Assembly (NCBI GenBank): GCA_047495785.1
Contig: JBLDXI010000015.1
Span: 124,001-188,000 of the forward strand
DNA from: Lepidodermella squamata
Lineage: Eukaryota > Gastrotricha
Direction: 5' to 3'
DNA length: 64,000 nucleotides
The notes under the pieces were generated by a model. The model had not been told where the DNA came from, did not search any database, and worked only from the letters and a program-made list of their open reading frames with translations. A program made the translations under genes and the position numbers. Positions 56,701-64,000 of this stretch are shown piece by piece (within the stretch, counting starts at the first letter, position 1; every line of letters begins with the position of its first letter).

Positions 56701-59700
56701 CTCGCAACTCGCAACATCGAAGTTGACGAACTCGACGTACTGCTGTCGCGAGCCGAGACTACTTCAGTTGCGACTCCGCCATGGAAACGAGTAGAATATC
56801 TCCACCTGCCTTACCGCCTCATCGTCTCAGACTCAAGGTTGGCTTTCCAGTGATTCTCAAGAGGAACTCGTATCCTTCCAGGGGTCTGTGCAACGGATCC
56901 TACGCCATTTGGGCAGCAAGGTGTTACTTCAAAGGCCACTTGGTAGAAATACCTCGCATTCCCTTGATCTGCTCAAATGAATGTCCCATTTCCGTTACAG
57001 TTTCCGTTCGCCATGACAATAAACAAAAGCCAAGGGCAAACATTCAACTTTCTCGGTTTGTCGCTATGACACACCAGTGTGTTCAGCCATGGGCAGCTAT
57101 ATGTTGCCCTATCCAGGGTTCGGGACCCGAGACGGTTGGCCTGCCTTGGATAAACCGCCTTGGATAAACCGCGAAGACCTTACGCGAGAAACATTGTTTA
57201 CCGAGAGTCTCTGCTCTAACTATTTTTACAATTTTTTCCGATTATTATTATCGGCGAATAAAAAAGCCAGATTTCAATGCCTGTCAAAGTCTTTCTTTTA
57301 ATCTGTATTAATTTACGTACAGTTACTGTTTTTCATAGAGATCAGATTAACCAGAGAGGAAACTCAATGCAAAAATTGTCTACAAAAAGTCAACAATTTT
57401 TTTAAGATGGAATTTTTTATTTCGACTAATTACTGATTACCTGAAAACGCTTATTTTTCATTCGCAATGTGAAAACCGGACTAATATTATTAAAATTCCT
57501 CCTAAATGAAAAAATTGCGAAATGAATTTTTTACAGAATTTTTTCTGCATCAGTTTCCTCTCTGGTTAATCTGATCTCTATGATTACGTACATAATCATC
57601 CTCAATTTGGCAGTTCTCTCAGCGCATACGAAGGAAATCCCATTGTCCGAAACGGTTATGAATCCCCAAAGAATTTTCAAGCTGACATGAGGGCCTGGAA
57701 TCTAGTTGCGTCTCACCGGGAAGCACTGTCAACCAGTATCGACATAGACCAGAAGATCTTCGCGGAGAAGAATTAGGCAATCTTGGATGGTAGAGCATAA
57801 AATTAGTCTCACCGTTTGGATGGCTGAAATTTGGATTCTAGGTCTGAATATTAGCGGCCTGTTAGCAGGTTTTCTTATACCTATTTGAGATCAGCTACAG
57901 CTCTTTGAAACTGCTCACCACAATAAAGGGAATAAAACTTATTGGTATCAATTATAACAGAAAGCACGGTCCCGCCGATATCAAAGAAAAACATGAGAAA
58001 TGAGCATGCAAATGAAATGAGCATATTCATTCTGTCCAAAAGTGTAGGTAGAAGCAATGTCAATATTAGCTTCCGATACTGTTGACCATCGGTTCACGCA
58101 TGTAATTTGCGAAATTATCAAATAATTAAACAACAAACCTGCATAGATTGGTGCATTTCGACAGCGGTTTGAAGTGCGCCGGGCAGTCGATGATCGAGGA
58201 CGAAGTTTCGGCCTGCGCCGACGACAGGCACGTAGACGTGGCGCAGAACAGCCGCATGCGCAGCGACAACGTGTCCGGCAGTGGCACCCGCGACGACGAG
58301 CAGTTGAGCGCGTCGTCGCACGCGGCGACCAGCGGGCCTTCGACGCCCGTGTCCAGCAGGTGAATGCGAACTTGCAGCAACAGCCGTTCGAGACGCCGCT
58401 GCCACGAGTCCAACACACCGGCTTCGGTTAGCTCGGCTACTGTGCCTAAAAATAAAATTCAAATAATTATGGATTAATAAGAATTCAGATTTTAGTAGTC
58501 AGTTAGTCCCTTTAATCACTTTGGCCTCAAGTCAAGAGAAATACCGATGATTACTGAGCTGTAGTCCTATTGATTGTTCATGACACCTTGACGAAAGTGG
58601 GATAATTATTTCAATCTCGAAAAATACAAGACAAAATGAAAGATTTTCACTACTGAAAGCTTCCAGTATTTGAAGAAAACGCAAAACTTCGAAAATCCAC
58701 CAAACATGGGCCTAAATTCAGGGAACCAGCACTGAACTTAGCAAAAAATTGTGATTCCGAATTTCACGTCTTCATTGATATCTCAATTTTTTCATCATGC
58801 CTAACCGATAGATCTCACTTTTACGCTTATTTTGCGCTAAGATCAGGCAGATTGCGAGTTATAATTCAGCCTGCAGAGCCAAATGTCGATTCCAAGTAAC
58901 GATTTTATAATCAGTGATTTTTCTAATTTAATCATCTTGGAACCCATTGTCGAAAATTGTTCTTCATAGCGGAGCGCATAAATCTCTCGCATAAACTAAA
59001 TAAAAATCGCAGGCTTGATAAACAGGCGAAAACTGAAATTGAAAAGAATAGTAAAGAATTAGTGCCAGGGCGCTCAACTTTACAGCTGGAACCGCGATAA
59101 GCCTCAGAACCTCTCCTACAGGTGATCCGGCACGGTTCCATTGAATAAAAACTTCGTTTTCTTAATTTTTCAATTTAATAAAACTGACGAAAATTAGCCT
59201 GGTTGACGCATTCTATGAATTCATCCGGATGAATATAAATTCGAAAGGCTAGCGACATCGAAAATTTTAGTTAAGCGGAAATTGATAAGCGCATGAGTCC
59301 CTAGTATAGCATTATTCTTTTGACACGGTTTGAAAATTGAAAATAAGAAATTAAGCTTTACACGGCGGAATTTTTTTCAGCCAAGCAAAATAATTATTTG
59401 AATTCCCAGCAAATTAAGGAAGGAATCGGAAAATCGGCAACCACATGCCGATGCGCATATTTCCCATCAGTTACTGATTTCACTGAAAAAAAACTATCTC
59501 AATATAGCATTCGCTCAAAAACTATAGTGTTATTACCCATACCCATGCAATATTTGTATGATGTAGCAATTACGAGTGCTAAATCGTAAAATATTGCATG
59601 AAGTTCAGAGCATTCAAAAATTCTGACCAAAGTCACTGATGCCATCACCGAAAGAATGGACAGCAGAAAATGCAAAAAATCTCCAAAAATGTGCCTGCCG

Positions 59701-62700
59701 CTGACGACGCTGATTTCGACCTTTACGACGAATTAGAAATACTGCTGTTGTGCCAAGCGATGAACTTCAAGGACCTCAACATCCAGAGCGACTTACGCAC
59801 TTGGAATGAAGCGTGGAGAGCAGGCGATAAAAATCCTTTGTCCCCCAAGGATTCTGACCTAATGGACCTTATTGTGCACCTGCGCACTTTTCCTGTCGCA
59901 ACTGCCAAGTGCGAGCGCGGGTTCTCGACAATGAATTTGACCCAGACTGATCGCCTGAAAGTTACTGTTTTTTTACGTAATTAATTCAAATACACCTAAA
60001 AGTTCTTTGAATTCAAGATTTTCAGACTTGTTATTCATCTCGATAAATGTCAAAAATCGACCCTCTTCCTCACTGAAGAGCATGGCTTGCATCGGGGCGA
60101 AACAGCGCTCGATCTCAAAACCGGCTGAACCTCGGCGCACCGATTATTCAAATTGCCAAAGACAAGGCAAAAGATTAAATCTTCGGGAAACGGAATAATT
60201 TTTTGTTGTTCAACTAGGAACTAAGTGTTATTGAAAATAAAATGTCACAGTGACATATTGATGCTCGCGAAATTTTTTAAACATAGTTGAGTGTGCCCCC
60301 TAGATCCCGGAGGAAGTCGGAACACTGCTCATAACTCATTCATATCTGGATTCTCCGCAATCGATTTGGCCATGTCGACTCGGCTACGCCTCGTCAACAT
60401 GCCCGCATCTCGTGCTACGAATCTCAGATATAAATAAAATACTCGTCCTATATCATACAAATATAGATTCATCCGGATGAATTCATAGAAATCGTCAGCC
60501 AGGCTATTGTGCTGCCAGTTTTTCATGGAATTTAGAAAAAACGAAATGAGTAGTCAATTAGACCCTGCCAGACACGCCTGCGAAGTCAGATAGACCAGGA
60601 AAAATACCCAAGACATCGATTTACTCGATTGAAAAAAAATAAGGAAAACGTGCATCGGTTTGAAATTTCAAAATTGATCGTATTCTTAAGAAGAGATAAC
60701 TAAATTAGACTAATAGATCCTTGTAGGCAACATACGAAAGTAGTATTTTGCCAATTTGTATGGAAAAATTCGTTAAATTAATGGAACTGTGAATTAGCAA
60801 AGTCGAAATTCCGAAATCGTCCTTCCCGCCGTGAAAGTGAAAGCGTTAAGCAAAATGAAGAAATTGCTGACCTGAGTCGCTGAGCCAAGTTTTGAGCTGC
60901 AGGTAACACGCCAGGGCTAGGACGTGTTCACGCATGAGCAGCGCCAGGCCAGAGCACGTGTACAGCGTATTCAGCGCATCCTGGACCACGAAAACTGAAG
61001 CGCCGAATTTCGCCAAACTACCCAACGAGTCGATTTCCAGCAGAGCAGCCGTGCTTTTTCGCAGCAGTTCCAGCCACTTGTCCGACTCGGCGTGCTCCAG
61101 CGCCAGTTTCGGGTTGATTATCGCATGGTCGAAGCAGTTGCAGTGCGGCCGATTCGCAGCGTCCGGAATTTGGACGCCGTAACTCCGCAGCAATTCAGCT
61201 TGCGAGTTCGGCGAAACCAACATTTCATCTGGTTTCGCGGTTTGTCTAAAAAAAAGTTGAAATCACGGTCAGCAACAATGATCATTATAATAATAATGAA
61301 TAATAATAATAATAATGGTTTTATTTAGTCCTCCTCTCGATTAAGCATCTATACCGTAAAAACGGTTTTGAGGAGGGCGAAGGCAGGCGAAAGATGGAAA
61401 TCACCCACCCCCACAGTTGAAGATTCTACTTTTTCCAAAAAATTCATAATCATTCATTGAGTCAACAATGTTGCGCCATTCAATTTTATCAAAAGAAAGT
61501 AATTCAGTCAATTGCAGATCAGGAATAATTTTAATTTCAAATTTATTTTCTTTTTCGCCGGATTTTTTGTTTTTAGCTGGCTTTTTGCCTTTCTGGTTTT
61601 TGGGTTGTCTTTTCTTCCGGCGAACTTCCTTAACAATGCCAACCTTGTGTAGACTTCTGTTTATGCCGTTTATCCACCTAGTTCGAGGTCTGCCTCTCGG
61701 TGCGAACCACCCGAACGGAGGTGTCCACGTATAAATCAAGTTCAGAAGGCCGTACTCATCGTAATCACGAGATCTAATGATGTGTCCTAGATATCTTAAA
61801 CGCTGTTTTTCAATGATGCGGCTGACTTCGATCAGACCTCCGCACAATGCCAATCTAATGTCAATGTTAGGAATATAATCCATCAGGTGTATACCTAAAA
61901 TCGCTCGTAGCCAACGATATTCTAAAACATTCAACCTATTTTCCTGGCTTAAAGAAATATTCCAGGATTCGCAGGCGTAAATGATGGTAGGTACGATGAC
62001 GCAAGTGAGTACTTTCAATCTGGTTTGTAATGACACATGATTCCTACTGCACATGAATTTATTCATCGCACCAAATACGCTGCCAGCCTTTGAAATTCTA
62101 TAATTTAATTCTTCGTCAATGCGACCGTCGCTGGTTATAATGCTACCTAAGTATTTGAATTTGGAAACCTTTTCCAGTTTCGATCCGCGCAGCTCTAGTT
62201 CATAATTTCTTACTGCCGCATCGTCCCTGGAAATGATCATGTATTGAGTTTTTGCCACGTTAATTTTCAATCCTAATTCTTCGCATGCCATGTCAAAAAT
62301 TTCTAGAAGGCGCTTAATTTCGTCATGGTTCATGCCTAGGAGAGTTCCATCATCGGAGTTCCATCCAATCATGATCATTTTATTTTATAAAAAACGATGG
62401 TCTGCAGGTAGCGCATAGGCCCTGTTGCCCGAAGACACAGAATGAATATCTAGTTTTTGTTTACAACAATAGCAGAATTAGGAAAAAAACCACAAAGGTT
62501 AGGTAGATCTAGCTATATGACTTTATTTTCGACAAAACCGGATTTCATGGAGTTCAAAAGATCAGGAAAAAATATATAAAAAAATAAAATTTCAGGATAT
62601 AAGGGCCGATTTCAGGTGGCTAAGAAAACTTTTGGAATTTTTCACATCATCTGAAATTTATAAAAAAAATGTTTGGCCAAAGCTGGAACATTTTTTCCAG

Positions 62701-64000
62701 ATTTCCGTAACTAAAAACAGGGTTTAAAAATCTCGGTGAGCCCCCCTCGATGACTTATCAGGCGTTTTCAAAAACAATGACCCAATCGCGATTTTCGATT
62801 TCATCCTTCACATTCACCGAATCTAAGCCCGAGATTTTGCTCACCTTTCGTACCAAATTTTCATAAAATTCAGCAAATACGCCTCGGCCATCAACAATTT
62901 TAAAGTCGGCCGTTCCGCATCGCTGAATTCGCTGCTTCTGGCCGTAAACGCATCGCCATCGACTGCCAGCTCCGGAAACTCAGTCGGCCAACACGCCAGG
63001 GTCAACTCCGCGTTTTTAATCCGAGTGAAAAGTTCTTCCAATTTCAACCCATTCGAACTTGTGATTTCAGCTAATAACCTCAAAATAGTCTTCATTTCAC
63101 CGGCGAATTGCGACAAAGCCCCGGCTGATGCGAAAACGTTGAGTTCTTTAAACATGAAAGTAACCCGATCTTGCGGGGCGGTAATCACTTTTGAACTCGA
63201 TAAAATCGCACGCGATAACGTGTAGCGATTCGACGAAGTCGGAATAGGCTGTAACGGGCTTTGATTTTCCGCATCTTGCTGCTCGGCTTCACTCGATTTC
63301 GACCACAAATCAATATAACAACGCCATAATTGGAAGAAAATCGTCATATTCCCGTTTGTCGAACACTGCTCCATGGCTAAAAACCAAATTTTAGCCGAAT
63401 TCGACTTGTCAACTGATGCGTAAATATCTCGCAAAATTTTCGGGACAAATGGGAATCGAGCTCTTCGATTCATTTCGTCCGCATTGCCGGAAATTGTTGA
63501 CGACGTTATCCAATTAACAGATAATAAGAAAGCCTGTTGCAAAAACGGAGCTTGCCTCGTTGTACCAAATAACTTATGAAGAGACCAGAGCAAGGATAAA
63601 CTATGCGAATCTAGCCCAACTATGGTGGGCGGTCCTTTCGATTGAAGTTTCGAAACAAAAAGCGATACAACCTTTGAGAAGGCCGATTTTTTCGGCAGTA
63701 ATTCTTCGAGATAGGCTGAAATACTCCCAGTGGCTTGTTGGCCGTTTGAAACAATTTGATCAACAAAATGGCCGGCGAAAGTTAACGAAGCAGCAGTTGC
63801 TGATAGTTCGTATAGCAGCGATTTCTGCTTTTGGCTTCCATCTTCACTAGCTGCCAAGTTTTTCGTCAATAAATTGTCGTAAGCAATTATATTCAGTATG
63901 CAATCGATCGCGTTAGATAGCGAGTTTTCAACTAGGGTTTGATCGGATTTTGACGTTGATGTTCTTTCGACGAGGCGAAGAGCTCGGTATAACGAGCATT
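38754..64000 (-). CDS. ESPL1: Separase, C-terminal 1,499 aa in 9 exons (5' end outside window)
   Basis: Cysteine protease that cuts the cohesin kleisin subunit at anaphase. Exons, 5' to 3': 62845-64000 (open to the edge), 60872-61245, 58139-58445, 54243-54730, 52140-52520, 47488-48012, 47135-47435, 39809-40129 and 38754-39402. All joins are GT-AG and in frame: 1,500 codons after a 2-base remainder. Upstream exons are helical-repeat-like and poorly conserved. Exon 7 has the separase block RKEFWNSRAALDRAMAALMDD. Exon 8 has VVLLLDAW..TWEDVPSMRG and YVLDPENNLAKT. Exon 9 has the catalytic His in FIGHGSG (39303-39305) and Cys in ILMGCSS (39144-39146), then FGNLFNVTDVDIDRFL. Human separase is 2,120 aa. 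Exons 2-5 are strikingly GC-rich against AT-rich introns. Introns are up to 7 kb and hold other genes and transposons. The first exon, unspliced to the edge, may continue outside. Confidence 0.93.
40395..40672 (+). repeat. 5' LTR
   Basis: 278 bp, TG...CA ends, with GTCGC immediately outside. Reads the same as the 3' LTR over its whole length by eye. Confidence 0.94.
40675..40692 (+). promoter_or_regulatory. Candidate primer-binding site
   Basis: TGGCGACGCGGAG starts 2 bp after the 5' LTR. TGG complements a tRNA CCA end. The matching tRNA was not determined. Confidence 0.55.
40700..41700 (+). pseudogene. Gag region, frameshifted
   Basis: Begins MSDLAAILERLTTL, continues through a capsid-like helical region (KKYVVRERHKFWN, ESIPQLVARIRQDA) and ends in two zinc knuckles (CRACGKFDHHRNTC and CHFCHKLGHIQAAC). 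The frame changes near 40950 and again near 41440. No programmed slip site was identified, so these are either lesions or base-count errors. Confidence 0.8.
41701..44733 (+). pseudogene. Pol region (protease, RT, RNase H, integrase), broken
   Basis: Aspartic protease-like motif KIDCGCGVNF near 41750. RT with YSQIDLADAYNQICLG and, at the active-site turn, FLDNIF, where the family normally has two adjacent Asp. Near 42980 the RT connects almost directly to the RNase H start (LAADASEVGIGAV), in another frame, with the usual linker segment of a few dozen residues missing. Integrase has an HHCC finger (HLGH...CVSC), LHVDHA, TDNSTTF and NGQAERMVE. The tail is a short basic region. With these breaks the copy should not make a full polyprotein. 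Confidence 0.88.
44773..45050 (+). repeat. 3' LTR
   Basis: 278 bp, same ends and sequence as the 5' LTR. The polypurine tract before it is weak (GGTGAAGG). Confidence 0.94.
45091..45213 (+). pseudogene. hAT transposase, C-terminal dimerisation fragment
   Basis: An open stretch ending in TGA reads SSEAERHFSSLGSTATPDRARLK, the style of the hAT C-terminal dimerisation motif (ERxFS...R.RL). It starts directly beside the LTR element, and no further hAT domains were found upstream. Confidence 0.6.
45203..45231 (+). repeat. 29-bp direct repeat, copy 1
   Basis: GATTCGCCTGATAACGCC followed by TGATTTTACAG. It recurs at 46217-46245 with one change (A to G). The two copies bracket the two-exon ORF below. 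Confidence 0.8.
45428..46028 (+). CDS. Unknown two-exon ORF within a separase intron, 179 aa
   Basis: Not recognised. Exon 1 (45428-45678) and exon 2 (45740-46028) join in frame over a 61-bp GT-AG intron. Exon 1 may extend further 5' without an ATG (back to about 45377), so the start is uncertain. The first part has VAKCSHLSKSGSRQQQNTIEYV, then a basic Lys/Asn/Arg-rich stretch (SRKTKEDENGNKASKPPRKTRGRR). The second part is a mixed acidic and helical region with VEVIVNMEQVSTHLKSLQLRQ and ends RFTFKRKYV. It is bracketed by 29-bp direct repeats and lies among transposon remnants, so a transposon accessory protein or captured gene is as likely as a host gene. Confidence 0.4.
46217..46245 (+). repeat. 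29-bp direct repeat, copy 2
   Basis: Second copy of 45203-45231, one mismatch. Confidence 0.8.
46528..46745 (+). pseudogene. MULE transposase remnant
   Basis: The reading TYQRLLYILFQRF...LNLSDFESGFAAAVTNFF followed by a GC.VKFAL-like step resembles the centre of FLYWCH-type MULE transposases (Asp-Phe-Glu of the catalytic core and the following GCxFH region). The upstream part of this ORF has no clear match. Fragmentary. Confidence 0.5.
48260..48370 (+). pseudogene. pogo/Tigger-type transposase fragment
   Basis: YSPDDIFNVDETGLLFR matches the D-x-x-F-N-x-D-E-T-G-L segment around the first catalytic Asp of pogo/Tigger/Jerky transposases. The surrounding sequence is open for only 72 codons and no other domain is preserved. 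Confidence 0.65.
48400..50450. other. Separase intron 5, transposon-like debris
   Basis: Several short plus-strand ORFs (49053-49289, 49426-49719, 49908-50132) could be exons or decayed pieces of a transposon protein, but I cannot assign any. No terminal repeats were recognised. Confidence 0.4.
50451..51485 (-). CDS. GT15 (KRE2/MNT1-type) alpha-mannosyltransferase, intronless, 344 aa
   Basis: Type II Golgi-type enzyme of glycosyltransferase family 15, which in yeast adds alpha-1,2-mannose from GDP-mannose to protein glycans. A single membrane anchor lies at about residues 12-30 (LGLVVLCIPGFIYLLI), followed by a Thr/Ser-rich stem. The catalytic domain has the family blocks in order: IVFYEEPWN, YYFRLDSDSFIKSRIDYDIFKYM, AYAFRV, a YYNNFEVLHVPTFR segment, ERRWGDAPLRYLTVAMYL and a FCDFDYIH segment; the acceptor and metal-contact region thus looks complete. 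It has no intron, whereas neighbouring genes have many. It lies wholly inside separase intron 5, on the same strand. An ATTTGTAG acceptor-like site is 3 bp before the ATG. The family is best known from fungi; horizontal origin is possible but a patchily kept ancient gene is not excluded. Confidence 0.87.
   Translation of the reverse strand: MACPLNWPRYSKLGLVVLCIPGFIYLLIANPKLLRTPTELTTSTSAPPVNLRNVIVYLTTNKHISAFTYSLQTLFENFNSEFRYPVIVFYEEPWNKTSFNEYTQYWLKGSDRALIEFIPIKFELPPEFGPNRKMELADRWPLNYRHMIDFWFHRLLNEPAMQDVEYYFRLDSDSFIKSRIDYDIFKYMKSNNFAYAFRVRNVDWSGVVMGLLEFTEDYVARHNKSIFHSQMPKFPPTQQERVYYLIPIYYNNFEVLHVPTFRDHPGIRNFTREVVDSMQIYERRWGDAPLRYLTVAMYLNTTTQVHEFCDFDYIHQSVYNRTCSSSEQLRKHDLNDEIKSTTIS
53055..53850 (+). 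pseudogene. MULE (FLYWCH-type) transposase remnant
   Basis: In changing frames the plus strand reads SSDGTFVIAPKMFFQLYTVH, then EDTYLRVFRTI, FFNDFEKAAQNKI and DCFLHLAHALFNAV, then LAALAFVP and finally RTDNCAEANLTTRF...HGLLVEQ. This is the order of the catalytic core and C-terminal part of MULE transposases related to FLYWCH elements. At least two frameshifts and stops make it dead. It lies in separase intron 4 and differs from the intact MULE at 2.3-7.7 kb. Confidence 0.75.
55472..55500 (+). ncRNA. Hammerhead-like core motif
   Basis: CTGAGGA, then a 5-bp stem GGCAC/GTGCC closing a 6-base loop, then GAAAC: the CUGANGA/stem II/GAAA arrangement of hammerhead ribozymes, as found in Penelope-like and other retroelements. 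I could not find convincing partners for stems I and III, so activity is doubtful. Confidence 0.28.
56044..57190 (+). pseudogene. Helitron-type Pif1-like helicase remnant
   Basis: Pieces of a Pif1/RecD-like helicase of Helitrons appear in order: LSCASSGIASLL..GSTAHSF near 56125, LRVHVGERGDDE near 56315, LPPHRLRLKVGFPVILKRN and SRGLCNG near 56805-56900, then FAMTINKSQGQTF near 57013 and SHGQLYVALSRV near 57075. The Walker A motif is absent, stops and frameshifts intervene, and an acidic Asp/Glu/Ala-rich low-complexity stretch (56400-56680) has been inserted or expanded. No Rep domain was seen. Confidence 0.7.
57338..57578. mobile_element. MITE with TA duplication
   Basis: GAGATCAGATTAACCAGAGA and more (about 30 bp) at the left end is repeated in inverse orientation at the right end, and both ends are flanked by TA (57336-57337 and 57579-57580), as in Tc1/mariner derivatives. 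The interior is AT-rich and non-coding. Confidence 0.75.
59195..60507 (+). mobile_element. Element bounded by 46-bp inverted repeats with hAT remnant
   Basis: TAGCCTGG(T/C)TGACG and TTCTATGAATTCATCCGGATG at the left end recur in inverse orientation at 60462-60507. A hAT-like coding remnant lies between. I found no 8-bp target duplication. Separase intron 2. Confidence 0.5.
59670..59984 (+). pseudogene. hAT-family transposase C-terminal remnant
   Basis: An ORF ending at a stop has VHLRTFPVATAKCERGFSTMN near its end, the typical dimerisation motif of KIAA1586/ZNF862-like hAT proteins, preceded by an acidic helical stretch. The N-terminal BED finger and catalytic core are absent. Confidence 0.68.
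61277..62360 (-). mobile_element. RTE-like LINE, 5'-truncated copy 2
   Basis: Same coding region as copy 1 at 7.9 kb with high protein similarity (KINVAKTQYMI, FKYLGSIITSDGRIDEELN, LRYLGHIIRSRDYDE, FFGKSRIFNCGGG) and one uninterrupted frame of about 320 codons. Truncation falls at the second half of the catalytic DDGTLL motif, close to where copy 1 breaks off. The 3' end carries the GCCTGCCTTCGCCCTC block and an (ATT)n tail (about 61277-61318). Separase intron 1, same orientation as the gene. Confidence 0.85.
62361..62844 (-). other. Separase intron 1, donor-side part
   Basis: AT-rich intron sequence between the LINE and the donor at 62843-62844. Nothing recognised. Confidence 0.6.

Noticed and set aside
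1-64000. tRNA, rRNA or snRNA genes
   Set aside because: I looked for cloverleaf B-box type sequences and known small RNA cores on both strands and found none convincing.

Overview
The window is nuclear DNA from an invertebrate animal. It carries spliced genes for autophagy (ATG9), ciliary transport (dynein-2 intermediate chain), lipid transport (a full ABCA transporter) and sister-chromatid separation (separase). Most introns of about 50 bp sit beside a few multi-kb ones, and metazoan-type transposons of at least seven kinds are present (MULE, RTE-like LINE, Ty3/Gypsy LTR, hAT, pogo/Tigger, Helitron, MITEs). I cannot name the phylum. Splice-acceptor-like sites just upstream of most start codons, and one very tight gene pair, would suit a lineage with spliced-leader trans-splicing.

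Layout. 0.35-1.8 kb: first exon of ATG9 (minus). 2.3-7.7 kb: a complete MULE DNA transposon with terminal inverted repeats, an 8-bp target duplication, an intact seven-exon SWIM-type transposase and a second ORF. 7.9-9 kb: a truncated RTE-like LINE. 10.8-13.8 kb: DYNC2I1/WDR60 (minus), complete in 8 exons. 14.4-24.5 kb: a small unknown gene, then a complete six-exon ABCA transporter of 1,799 aa. 24.1-37.8 kb: a duplicated zone holding three NEK-like kinase/ankyrin fusion genes (A plus, B and C minus), an ankyrin pseudogene and an ABCA pseudogene fragment.

38.8-64 kb (minus): separase, running off the right edge. Nine exons encode the last 1,499 aa, including both catalytic residues. All joins keep frame: every exon of ATG9, WDR60, ABCA, separase and kinase genes A and B sums to whole codons.

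The separase introns are packed with other elements, each intron with a different set: a recent Ty3/Gypsy element with no LTR differences seen, hAT, MULE, pogo and Helitron remnants, an RTE LINE, and a nested intronless gene for a GT15 (KRE2/MNT1-type) mannosyltransferase, a family best known from fungi.

The points most worth following are the two-gene MULE element, the nested GT15 gene, the kinase-ankyrin cluster with reciprocal decay of a duplicated block, and a perfect 165-bp foldback element inserted 6 bp from a splice acceptor. All gene models were built by eye from splice signals, frame and family similarity; no search was run.
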